A DNA stretch of 64,000 nt, taken from an uncultured Gammaproteobacteria bacterium (GTDB lineage: Bacteria > Pseudomonadota > Gammaproteobacteria > Steroidobacterales > XN24). Positions 57,348 through 64,000 of this stretch are shown here, piece by piece. The position numbers and the translations under genes are program-made. Under the pieces are notes generated by a model. It was not told the origin of the DNA, ran no database searches, and saw nothing but the letters and a program-made list of their open reading frames with translations. The stretch covers positions 1 to 64,000 of the forward strand of contig CAMYOC010000051.1 of assembly GCA_947259915.1 (NCBI GenBank), written 5' to 3'. Position 1 is the stretch's first letter, and the number at the start of each line of letters is the position of its first letter.

Positions 57348-58525
57348 ACAGCCCGCTGTGGATCGTCGCGGCAAAAGAAGTGCTGGAGAATATCCGCGAC
57401 CGGCGTACCGTGCTCACCGCGTTGTTGTTCGGACCCCTGTTCGGCCCGGTGCTGTTCGCCGGCATGCTGGGGTTCAGCGTCGATCGCGCCCTCGATGACG
57501 ACACCTCGGTGCTGACCCTGCACGCTGCAGGCGCTGGGCAGGCGCCGAATCTCAGCGCCTTCCTGACTGCACAGGGCATCGAAATTCAGCCGCTGGAGAC
57601 CGATCTCGCTGGCGCGCGGGCAGCGGTCGCCAACGGTGAACGTGAGCGGATATTGTTCATACCCGGCGGCTACGCCGAGGCAGTCCGGTCCGGGCGCATC
57701 GCCCGCGTGCAGCTGGTGGCGGACAGCTCGGATCAAACCGGCAACCGCGATACCGACCGGGTCCGGCGTGCCCTCACCGCCTATGGCAACCGCACCGGTC
57801 TGTTGCGCCTGCAGGCCCGGGGCGTGGATCCGGCCATCCTGCAGCCGCTGGCGGTGGACGAAATCGACATCTCCACACCGGCCGGCCGTTCGGTTCTGTT
57901 GTTGGGGATGGTCAGCTATTTCCTGCTGTTCGCGGTGCTGATGGGCGGTTTTTATCTGGCCATCGACACCACCGCAGGCGAACGGGAGCGGCACAGCCTC
58001 GAGCCGTTGCTGGGGCTGCCGGTGCCGCGCTGGCAGATTGTCGGTGGCAAGATCCTGGCGACCTGGCTGTTTATGATGCTGTCGCTGATCATCGCGCTGG
58101 CCGCGTTTGCGGTGAGTCTGCAGCTGGTGCCCTTTGAGGAGCTGGGCATGCGCTCGAACTTCGGTTTCGGCGTCGCGGTGAGTATCTTTCTGGCGCTGAC
58201 ACCGTTCGCGGTGTTTGCCGCCGGCCTGCTGACACTTGTGGCCAGCTTCACGCGTAGCTATCGCGAGGCACAAAGCTATCTGACCGTGGTGCTGCTGGTG
58301 CCGACTGTGCCGATTATTTTTGCCAATTTCAGCGGCGTGCGGCCAGATCTTCTGACCATGGCCGTACCGAGCCTGTCACAACATCTGTTGATCACGCAGC
58401 TGTTGAAAGCCGAGCCGCTCTCCGCGCTGCAGGCGACGATCAGCGGGGTGGTCACCACCGGTCTGGGCCTGGTGCTGATCTGGCTGGTCGCACGGCTTTA
58501 CCGGCGCGAGTCGATCCTCGGTTGA
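57344..58525 (+). CDS. ABC transporter permease (NatB-type)
   Basis: A 393-residue membrane protein with one N-terminal helix, a large extracytoplasmic segment (about 40-170) and five to six C-terminal membrane segments. Family signature: WIVAAKEVLENIRDRRTVLT at the start and ERERHSLEPLLGLPVPRWQI in the middle, as in ABC-2 type NatB. Exports or uses sodium in B. subtilis; substrate here is unknown. Confidence 0.92.
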   Translation: MNSPLWIVAAKEVLENIRDRRTVLTALLFGPLFGPVLFAGMLGFSVDRALDDDTSVLTLHAAGAGQAPNLSAFLTAQGIEIQPLETDLAGARAAVANGERERILFIPGGYAEAVRSGRIARVQLVADSSDQTGNRDTDRVRRALTAYGNRTGLLRLQARGVDPAILQPLAVDEIDISTPAGRSVLLLGMVSYFLLFAVLMGGFYLAIDTTAGERERHSLEPLLGLPVPRWQIVGGKILATWLFMMLSLIIALAAFAVSLQLVPFEELGMRSNFGFGVAVSIFLALTPFAVFAAGLLTLVASFTRSYREAQSYLTVVLLVPTVPIIFANFSGVRPDLLTMAVPSLSQHLLITQLLKAEPLSALQATISGVVTTGLGLVLIWLVARLYRRESILG

Positions 58526-58606
58526 CCTCAGCGGCAGGTGAAGACGGGCTGACCGGTAGCTTTTCGCCAATGACGTGACGCACCGACAACGGGCAGTGCC
58601 GCAAAT

Positions 58607-59977
58607 TCAGGCGAGCTGGCTGACGAACACCGCGCCTACCGCCAGCGGCGCCACGAAGCGGGTCAACACTCGCCACAGCCGGAACCAGCCCTCACTCATG
58701 CCGAGTTCGTCGCGGGCGGCCGGCGCCGAGACCTTCCAGCCCGCAAACAGCGCAAACAACATGCCACCGGCCGGCAACATAAAGTTGGTCACCAGGTTGT
58801 CGAGGAAATCAAAAATGGAGCGGTCGCCGATCAGCGGCACACCGGGCAACAGACGCACGTCCTCCCACCAGCTAAAAGAGCCTACGGTCAGCAAACCCAT
58901 CAGGAACACGGCGAGGCCGAGCAAAGGCGCCACCCGGCGCCGGGGCCAGCGGGCGCTCTCCTCGGCGCGCGACACCATCATCTCCAGCATCGCAATCGAC
59001 GAGGTCAGCGCAGCTACGAACACGAACAGAAAGAACAGGGTTCCGAACCATGTGCCGCCCTGCATCTGGCCAAATGCCGAAGACAATGTCACGAACAACA
59101 AGCCCGGCCCGGCCGCGGGATCGAGCCCGTTGGCAAAGACGATAGGGAAGATGGCGAGGCCCGCCAGCAGGGCCACCGCAGTATCGCCCATACAGATGAT
59201 CAGTGCAGAGCGTGGCAGATTGACGTGCGCGGGCAGATAGGCCGAATAAGTCAGTACAGCACCAAGGCCGACGTTGACCGAGAAGAATGCCTGACCCACT
59301 GCGGCGAGGACCACGCTGGGCGTCAGCAGCGAGAAGTCCGGCACGAACAGAAAATGCAGTGCCTCGCCTGCGGCGGCGGTACTCAACGCATACCCGACCA
59401 GGCCGATCAGCATAAGGAACAGACCCGGCATCAGCACATTCATCGCTTTCTCGATGCCGGAATTGATGCCGCGCGAGACGATCAACACGGTGATCGCAAT
59501 AAACACGAAATGCCAGAATGCGGTCTGGCCCGGCTGATGGAGAAAAGCATCGAACAACGCGCCTGCCTGACCCGGGCTGAGGCCTTCGAGCTGCCCGCTC
59601 GCGGTCTTGATCACGTAGGCCATGGACCAGCCTGCGACGACGCTGAAAAAACTGAAGACCAGGAACACGGCCAGCAGACCCATCCAGCCGAGGCCCTGCC
59701 AGGCGGGTGCGGCGCCATTCTCGGCTGCGAGCTTGCGCATGGTATTCGGTGCGCTCATGCGGCCGCGGCGACCGAGCACCATCTCGCCCATCATGATCGG
59801 CATCGCGACCACGAACACCGCGATCAGATAGACCACGACAAACGCGCTGCCGCCGGCCGACCCCAGCGTGTACGGGAACTTCCAGATATTACCCAGACCC
59901 ACCGCGGCGCCGATGGACGCCATCAGGAAGGCCAGTCGGGATGACCAGTTCTCGTGCTGTGAAGAAGACACCTGCAC
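58607..59977 (-). CDS. sodium-dependent neurotransmitter-symporter family transporter
   Basis: A 456-residue inner-membrane protein with 11 or so membrane segments of the NSS (LeuT) family. The signature IGAAVGLGNIWKFPYTLG marks TM1, with the sodium site, then GWSMAYVIKTASG and VFVAALTSSIAMLEMM. The start is GTG at 59977. Substrate probably an amino acid. Confidence 0.93.
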   Translation of the reverse strand: MQVSSSQHENWSSRLAFLMASIGAAVGLGNIWKFPYTLGSAGGSAFVVVYLIAVFVVAMPIMMGEMVLGRRGRMSAPNTMRKLAAENGAAPAWQGLGWMGLLAVFLVFSFFSVVAGWSMAYVIKTASGQLEGLSPGQAGALFDAFLHQPGQTAFWHFVFIAITVLIVSRGINSGIEKAMNVLMPGLFLMLIGLVGYALSTAAAGEALHFLFVPDFSLLTPSVVLAAVGQAFFSVNVGLGAVLTYSAYLPAHVNLPRSALIICMGDTAVALLAGLAIFPIVFANGLDPAAGPGLLFVTLSSAFGQMQGGTWFGTLFFLFVFVAALTSSIAMLEMMVSRAEESARWPRRRVAPLLGLAVFLMGLLTVGSFSWWEDVRLLPGVPLIGDRSIFDFLDNLVTNFMLPAGGMLFALFAGWKVSAPAARDELGMSEGWFRLWRVLTRFVAPLAVGAVFVSQLA

Positions 59978-60039
59978 GGCCGCCCCCCTTCTTGTTATTT
60001 ATCCACGGGTCTGGCGCCGCATCTTAAACCAAGCCGTGC

Positions 60040-60798
60040 TCAGGCCAAACGCCGACTCGCCAGGCTGATCAGCAGAGCCACGCCAGCCAGGGCCCAGACA
60101 ACCACCGCGCCGCTGGGCAGATCGAACAGAGCCGAAAGAGCCAGACCCATGGCATAGCCGGCCGCACCACCGGCATACGCCGCTGCCAGAGCCCGGCCGA
60201 AGGCCAGTTTTCGCGTCGCCAACGCCGGCAGGATCAGGCTCGCGAACACCAGATAGATCCCCACCAGCTGCACCGACGCGGTGACGCTGAACGCAAACAA
60301 CACATAGAACATACCGCGCCCAAGGTGCCGCCGGGCCGGCACCCAGATCAGCAACACAACGGTGGCGATCGCCAGCGCCGGTATCAGCTGAGCGTAGCCG
60401 ACCCACAGGATCTGGCCCACCAGCAGATCGCGCAGGGCCTCGCCACCATGCGGATCGTTGGCCAGAAGGATCAATCCTGCGGTGGCGGCAAGGATGAACA
60501 TGCAGCCGATGATCGCCTCCTGGACCGGCTCGAAATGCCGCTCGGTCCAGGTCAGGAACGCGCCCGCAAGCAGCGCCGCGCCGACGGCGGCCACCTGCGC
60601 ACCGAGACCGTGTGGATCCCATCCTGCCGCGCCGGCGGCGATGACGCCGATACCCGCAACCTGCGCGATAGCAAGATCGATAAAGCTGATGCCGCGTTTG
60701 AGCACCTCTCGACTCAATGGAACGTGGGTGGCCAGTCCGAGCAACCCGGCGAGGAAGCCCGGCAGCAGGATGTCCGGATCGAGCGCGGTCAGATTCAC
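60040..60798 (-). CDS. znuB: ZnuB-type metal ABC permease
   Basis: A 252-residue permease with about eight membrane segments. Motifs: LLGLATHVPLSREVLKRGISF, then GVIAAG and VLFAFSVTASVQLVGIYLVF near the C-terminus, the ZnuB/MntB type. It overlaps the substrate-binding gene by four bases. No ATPase gene is adjacent, so the energising subunit must be elsewhere. Confidence 0.9.
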   Translation of the reverse strand: MNLTALDPDILLPGFLAGLLGLATHVPLSREVLKRGISFIDLAIAQVAGIGVIAAGAAGWDPHGLGAQVAAVGAALLAGAFLTWTERHFEPVQEAIIGCMFILAATAGLILLANDPHGGEALRDLLVGQILWVGYAQLIPALAIATVVLLIWVPARRHLGRGMFYVLFAFSVTASVQLVGIYLVFASLILPALATRKLAFGRALAAAYAGGAAGYAMGLALSALFDLPSGAVVVWALAGVALLISLASRRLA

Positions 60799-61709
60799 GG
60801 CCCGGTCGCTCCCAGACGCTCGAGGACGGTGTCGAACCAGCTAAACAGATCGTCGGCGCCGGACACCGCGCCGACGGTCTGCGGCACCACGACGGCCGGC
60901 GCGCCGGTCCGACTCGCCAGCCAATTCGAGGCGCGGTCGCTCTGATACGCGGAGCGGATGATCAGCTTCAGATCCTCACCCTCAAGCCCGGCCAGCAACT
61001 CCGCCAGATAACTGGCGCTGGGGTCGCTCCCGGGTTTCGGCTCGAGGCTGCCGAGTTCATCAAGACCCAGCCATTGCTCCAGGTACACCCAGCTCCGATG
61101 GTGGACCACGATACCCGTGCCCGACAACGCGGCACCGCGCGCCTCCCAGTCAACAATCGCCGCTTGCCAGCGGCTCTCGAAATCCCGCAAACGCGGCTCG
61201 TAATGATCGCGCCCGGCCGCATCGATCTCGATCAGACGTGTCCCCAGTGCTTTGGCGACGTGGGTGATGTTGTGCGGATCGAGCTGGATGTGCGGGTTGC
61301 CATAGGGATGGATATCGCCGCCGGCCCGGTCGACGCTGACCGGCACCTCGAGCATCGGCACGAATTCGGCCGCGAGCAATAGACCAGGTTGCCCCTGCGC
61401 CACACGGCGGTTGCCGGCCTGACGCGCGAGCAGGGGTAGCCAGCCGGCCTCCAGATCGGCGCCGGTGCAGATCACCAGATCGGCCTGGCGATATCGCGCG
61501 ATCAGGCTCGGTCGCGCCTGGATATAGTGCACATCCTGTTGTCCTGTGGTCGCGGCGAAAACCTCCACCCGGTCGCCGCCGATCTCCTCGGCCAGCGCGG
61601 CCCACTCGGGCTCGCAGGCGAACACGCGCACCCGGTCCTCCGCCCGCCCCGCGCCAGGCGTCGCGACGTACAGCAGACAGGCGAACAAAAACAGCTTGAC
61701 TTGATTCAT
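60795..61709 (-). CDS. znuA: ZnuA-type metal-binding periplasmic protein
   Basis: A 304-residue A-I type binding protein with a signal peptide (LFLFACLLYVATPGAGRA). Zinc or manganese ligands appear as His in QDVHYIQARPS, in HPYGNPHIQLDP and in IVVHHRSWVYLE. The His-rich acidic loop seen in E. coli ZnuA is short here. Chosen start (MNQVKLF) follows GAGG. Confidence 0.9.
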   Translation of the reverse strand: MNQVKLFLFACLLYVATPGAGRAEDRVRVFACEPEWAALAEEIGGDRVEVFAATTGQQDVHYIQARPSLIARYRQADLVICTGADLEAGWLPLLARQAGNRRVAQGQPGLLLAAEFVPMLEVPVSVDRAGGDIHPYGNPHIQLDPHNITHVAKALGTRLIEIDAAGRDHYEPRLRDFESRWQAAIVDWEARGAALSGTGIVVHHRSWVYLEQWLGLDELGSLEPKPGSDPSASYLAELLAGLEGEDLKLIIRSAYQSDRASNWLASRTGAPAVVVPQTVGAVSGADDLFSWFDTVLERLGATGP

Positions 61710-61719
61710 CGCTCCATCC

Positions 61720-62916
61720 TCAAAACTGGTGCGCACCGTGCGCGCCGATGCTGAGCACGTATTGGAGTATCAGCTGATTGTCCGCATCCGATGACGATTC
61801 ATCGCGGGCGAACTGCAGCCGCAGGCGGCTGAACTCGCTGCGTGAGTAATCGGTCATCAAGGTGTAGCGCCTGGGATCACGACCGTCATCATCCAGCGGA
61901 TTGGGTACCGTGATGCCGGCGAGGGTGTTATCCGCCGACAACCAGTCGTAGCGCACGCCCAGACGCCAGCGCGGGCGGAACTGATAAACGGCTTGGGCAT
62001 AGAAGCCTCTCTGGTCGAGATCATAGCGCCCGTTCTCGGTTAGCGTGGGAGTCTCGGCCTCGGTGCGACCACTCTCGTCCCGGTAAAAATACTCGGTCTG
62101 GAATTTGAAATTGCGCTGTCGCAGGTTGCCGCCGGGCGCCCACTTCCAGACAAACTCACCGATGTAGATGTTGTTGCCGTCACCATCGAACACCATCCGG
62201 CCATCTTCGATCGGTGAGTCACGTCCGTCTACGTCGTAGCGGTACCACGAGAATCCGGTTTTCCAGCTATTGCTCTGATTGAGGTCACCGCCCAATTTGA
62301 CGAAGGCAGTACCGGCCCCGACACCATCGTTGGCGCCGCCGGCAGCGGGGAAGCTGTCGCCTTTCATGGCTTCGGCGCCGAGTTCGACAAACAGATCCAG
62401 CGGCGCGACCCAGCGCAGCTGGGCGCCCTTATCGGTCAGCGCCTTGCCAAACATGGCGCGATAGACCAGAGGTTCGTCGGCGAAGTCCCAACTGTGCGGA
62501 TGAAAGCGGTTGTTGTAGCCCACCGCCGACAGGAATTTGCCGCCCTTCAGGGTAAAGCCGCCGGGCAGGGACAGCGTCTCGAAGTAAGCCTCTTCCAGCT
62601 CCACCTCGGTCTCGCCCTCCTCGTCTTTGAACACGACGTCGGCATAACCGTAGAACCAGTCATCGGCGTTGCCGCTGACCACCAGCTCGCTCTCATCCAG
62701 GGAGAACCCCTCGGAGGTTAGCCCGGCCTCATCATCGAGCAAAAAGCCCGACATAGCGTAGTCGTCGGGATCATTAGAATAGCTGGAGAACTGGCCGTCC
62801 AGGATCAGACTGATGGACGGATTGAATTCGTTACCACTGAACAAGCCCTGGGCGGCGCCCACGGTCGGCAGCAGAACAATCAGTGGGATCACCCAAAATA
62901 CGGTCAGCAATCGCAT
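61720..62916 (-). CDS. outer-membrane beta-barrel (porin-like) protein
   Basis: A 398-residue exported protein with a signal peptide (LLTVFWVIPLIVLLPTVGA), a long alternating beta pattern and aromatic-ended strands (FYAQAVYQFRPRWRLGVRYD, LQFARDESSSDADNQLILQYV) ending in a short sequence. The ATG at 62916 has GAGG seven bases upstream. The length of the upstream frame (63210) is not supported. Located before znuA-znuB, it may be a zinc-related outer-membrane channel; the substrate is a guess. Confidence 0.8.
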   Translation of the reverse strand: MRLLTVFWVIPLIVLLPTVGAAQGLFSGNEFNPSISLILDGQFSSYSNDPDDYAMSGFLLDDEAGLTSEGFSLDESELVVSGNADDWFYGYADVVFKDEEGETEVELEEAYFETLSLPGGFTLKGGKFLSAVGYNNRFHPHSWDFADEPLVYRAMFGKALTDKGAQLRWVAPLDLFVELGAEAMKGDSFPAAGGANDGVGAGTAFVKLGGDLNQSNSWKTGFSWYRYDVDGRDSPIEDGRMVFDGDGNNIYIGEFVWKWAPGGNLRQRNFKFQTEYFYRDESGRTEAETPTLTENGRYDLDQRGFYAQAVYQFRPRWRLGVRYDWLSADNTLAGITVPNPLDDDGRDPRRYTLMTDYSRSEFSRLRLQFARDESSSDADNQLILQYVLSIGAHGAHQF

Positions 62917-62989
62917 TCGCATCACCTCGCAAGAATCCGGTGCAGAGCCGGGACGCAAGCGCCCCGCGTTGGTACCAAAGCACAAGGAA

Positions 62990-63289
62990 TCAGACGAGGG
63001 CGGGCGGACCTCTTGCCGACTGCAGAGGGTAGGTTTCAGCGCCGGACAAAACGCCCGCTGACGCCTGCGGGGTATCGATCGCGGCGGGCAGTATCTGCAT
63101 GGCGTCCGGACTTCCGGGGCTGATCGGTTGATCGCCCAACACACAGAGCACACAGGGAACGTCTGCGGGCTGAGCATCGTGGTATGCAGTGTGCAGCAGC
63201 AGGCAGGCATAGCTGCAAAGGACGGCGAGCGCGACGCTCGCCACCCGGCGCCGCGTCAACAATCCTCCACTCGTTGAGGAGCCGCTCAT
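62990..63289 (-). CDS. DUF2946-like small membrane protein
   Basis: A 99-residue protein with an N-terminal hydrophobic segment (VASVALAVLCSYACLLLH), a Cys pair in VPCVLCVLG and a C-terminal ARGPP tail, the DUF2946 pattern. Such small proteins sit beside copper/zinc transport genes. It leads the zinc operon and overlaps nothing. Weak family assignment. Confidence 0.6.
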   Translation of the reverse strand: MSGSSTSGGLLTRRRVASVALAVLCSYACLLLHTAYHDAQPADVPCVLCVLGDQPISPGSPDAMQILPAAIDTPQASAGVLSGAETYPLQSARGPPALV

Positions 63290-63335
63290 GGAGTCAAAAT
63301 CGTTCCGTTGAAGGCCTTCAGAATCTGCCTGGCAC

Positions 63336-63363
63336 AGAATAGCATGCCCATGCGGTCGGGCAA
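63336..63363 (-). promoter_or_regulatory. zinc-operon promoter candidate
   Basis: On the minus strand TTGCCC, 16 bases, TATTCT, ahead of the DUF2946-like gene by about 45 bases. No Zur-like inverted repeat was seen nearby. Confidence 0.4.
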
Positions 63364-63435
63364 TCGTCGCCCCGCACGTGCTGCATTGTCACCCGGGTCT
63401 GGTAAGCTCCTTCCTCGACGGATGCAGCGCCGCCC

Positions 63436-64000
63436 ATGCCCAAACCCGAAATGCCCACCGCAGCCATGACCCGCGCTATCGCGCTGTTCCGCGCCGGCAA
63501 ACCCGGGGCAGCTGGCGCCGCCTGTCGCGAAGTGCTCGCCGAGGATACCGACCATCCTACTGCGCTGGAATTGCTCGGTCTGATCGAGGGTATGCAGGGC
63601 GATGTCGACGAAGCGCGGACGCTGCTCGAACGCGCCAACGAGCTGCGACCCGATCGACCGGAGCTGCTCAACAATCTGGCCATCGCCTGCCGCAAAAGCA
63701 GCGACCCGGCGGCTGCGATCCGCTACCTGCGGCGAGCACTCAAACGCCATCCCACCTTCGCCCCGGCCTGGCACACGCTGGCGCTGACCCAGCAACAGAT
63801 GGGCGATTATCAGGGCGCGCTGGAAAGCCAGGAGCGGGTGACGTCACTGGAACCGGAACAGGCCGAAGCCTGGTCAAACCTGGCGCAGATCCGCGAGGCC
63901 CTGAACCAGCCGGTCGCGGCAGCGGAAGCCGCTGAGCGGGCCCTGGCACTGGAGGCGGACAATGTGCTGTCCAATATGGTGTTGGCCCGGGTCGAGATCC
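63436..64000 (+). CDS. TPR-repeat protein, cut by window end
   Basis: An open frame from the ATG at 63436 to the last base without a stop, so only the first 188 codons are seen. It opens MPKPEMPTAAMTRAIALFRA, followed by tetratricopeptide repeats (AREVLAEDTDHPTALELLG-like units, LLNNLAIACRKSSDPAAAIR and AWSNLAQIREALNQPVAAAE). No signal peptide is apparent. Some proteins with this opening continue into a sulfotransferase domain, which cannot be told here. It is divergent from the zinc operon. Confidence 0.75.
   Translation, partial: MPKPEMPTAAMTRAIALFRAGKPGAAGAACREVLAEDTDHPTALELLGLIEGMQGDVDEARTLLERANELRPDRPELLNNLAIACRKSSDPAAAIRYLRRALKRHPTFAPAWHTLALTQQQMGDYQGALESQERVTSLEPEQAEAWSNLAQIREALNQPVAAAEAAERALALEADNVLSNMVLARVEI

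Overview
This 64 kb window is an ordinary, gene-dense stretch of a GC-rich gammaproteobacterial chromosome. The gene orders match that group closely: a BamC-like lipoprotein and dapA divergent from gcvR-bcp, the five-gene mla operon, rpsP-rimM-trmD-rplS beside ffh and ypjD-corC, and rpsF-rpsR-rplI-dnaB-alr-radA. Two PEP-CTERM proteins, a SufU/SufT-type SUF operon, a TRAP transporter and a Hanks-type kinase module suggest a free-living environmental lineage (for example Chromatiales-like) rather than an enteric. I cannot name the species.

Layout. 1-3.0 kb is an accessory edge: a lone phage terminase small-subunit-like gene, two PEP-CTERM genes in duplicated cassettes, and tRNA-Ser(GGA) followed by a structured tail that repeats the tRNA 3' end 200 bp away. 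3.0-9.8 kb holds the BamC-like gene (frameshifted), dapA, gcvR, bcp, a PIN-PhoH ATPase, bepA and mlaA. 9.8-12.9 kb is mlaFEDCB. 13.1-19.8 kb is the SUF operon: an Rrf2 regulator, sufBCDSU, sufT and a Rieske ferredoxin. 19.8-22.3 kb has a DUF5329 protein, an endonuclease-family/SixA composite ORF and a nitroreductase. 22.3-30.2 kb is amino-acid catabolism: sdaA, putA, nudix, hslR, then kbl-tdh. 30.2-36.9 kb has sppA, a soluble sugar dehydrogenase and a TRAP transporter with TatT. 37-42.7 kb is rplS-trmD-rimM-rpsP, ffh, a damaged ypjD and a CorC-type protein. 42.7-54.6 kb has radA, a kinase/PP2C/FHA module, alr, dnaB, rplI, a DUF2232 membrane protein, rpsR, rpsF, rlmB and rnr. 54.6-58.5 kb has a tRNA-Leu unit (one broken, one intact gene) and a secreted hydrolase with an ABC exporter. 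58.6-63.3 kb has an NSS transporter and a zinc/manganese-type uptake operon. A truncated TPR gene ends the window.

How the genes work together. Envelope maintenance is prominent: Mla retrograde lipid transport with MlaA, BepA, the BamC-like lipoprotein and SppA. Threonine, serine and proline breakdown (Tdh-Kbl, SdaA, PutA) sits in one block, and the GcvR-type regulator of glycine cleavage lies in the same window. The SUF operon appears self-regulated through an IscR-like operator overlapping its promoter.

Most notable: the repeat-bounded PEP-CTERM cassettes; the tRNA-Ser downstream repeat, which resembles the layout of the E. coli tyrT tail; a 14-base -10/discriminator block shared by both tRNA promoters; a Hanks kinase with an altered catalytic loop in a kinase/phosphatase/double-FHA module; an in-frame EEP-SixA ORF with an internal start; and two reading-frame breaks (BamC-like and ypjD) that need checking against reads. 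I saw no CRISPR array, insertion sequence, rRNA gene or clearly new system.
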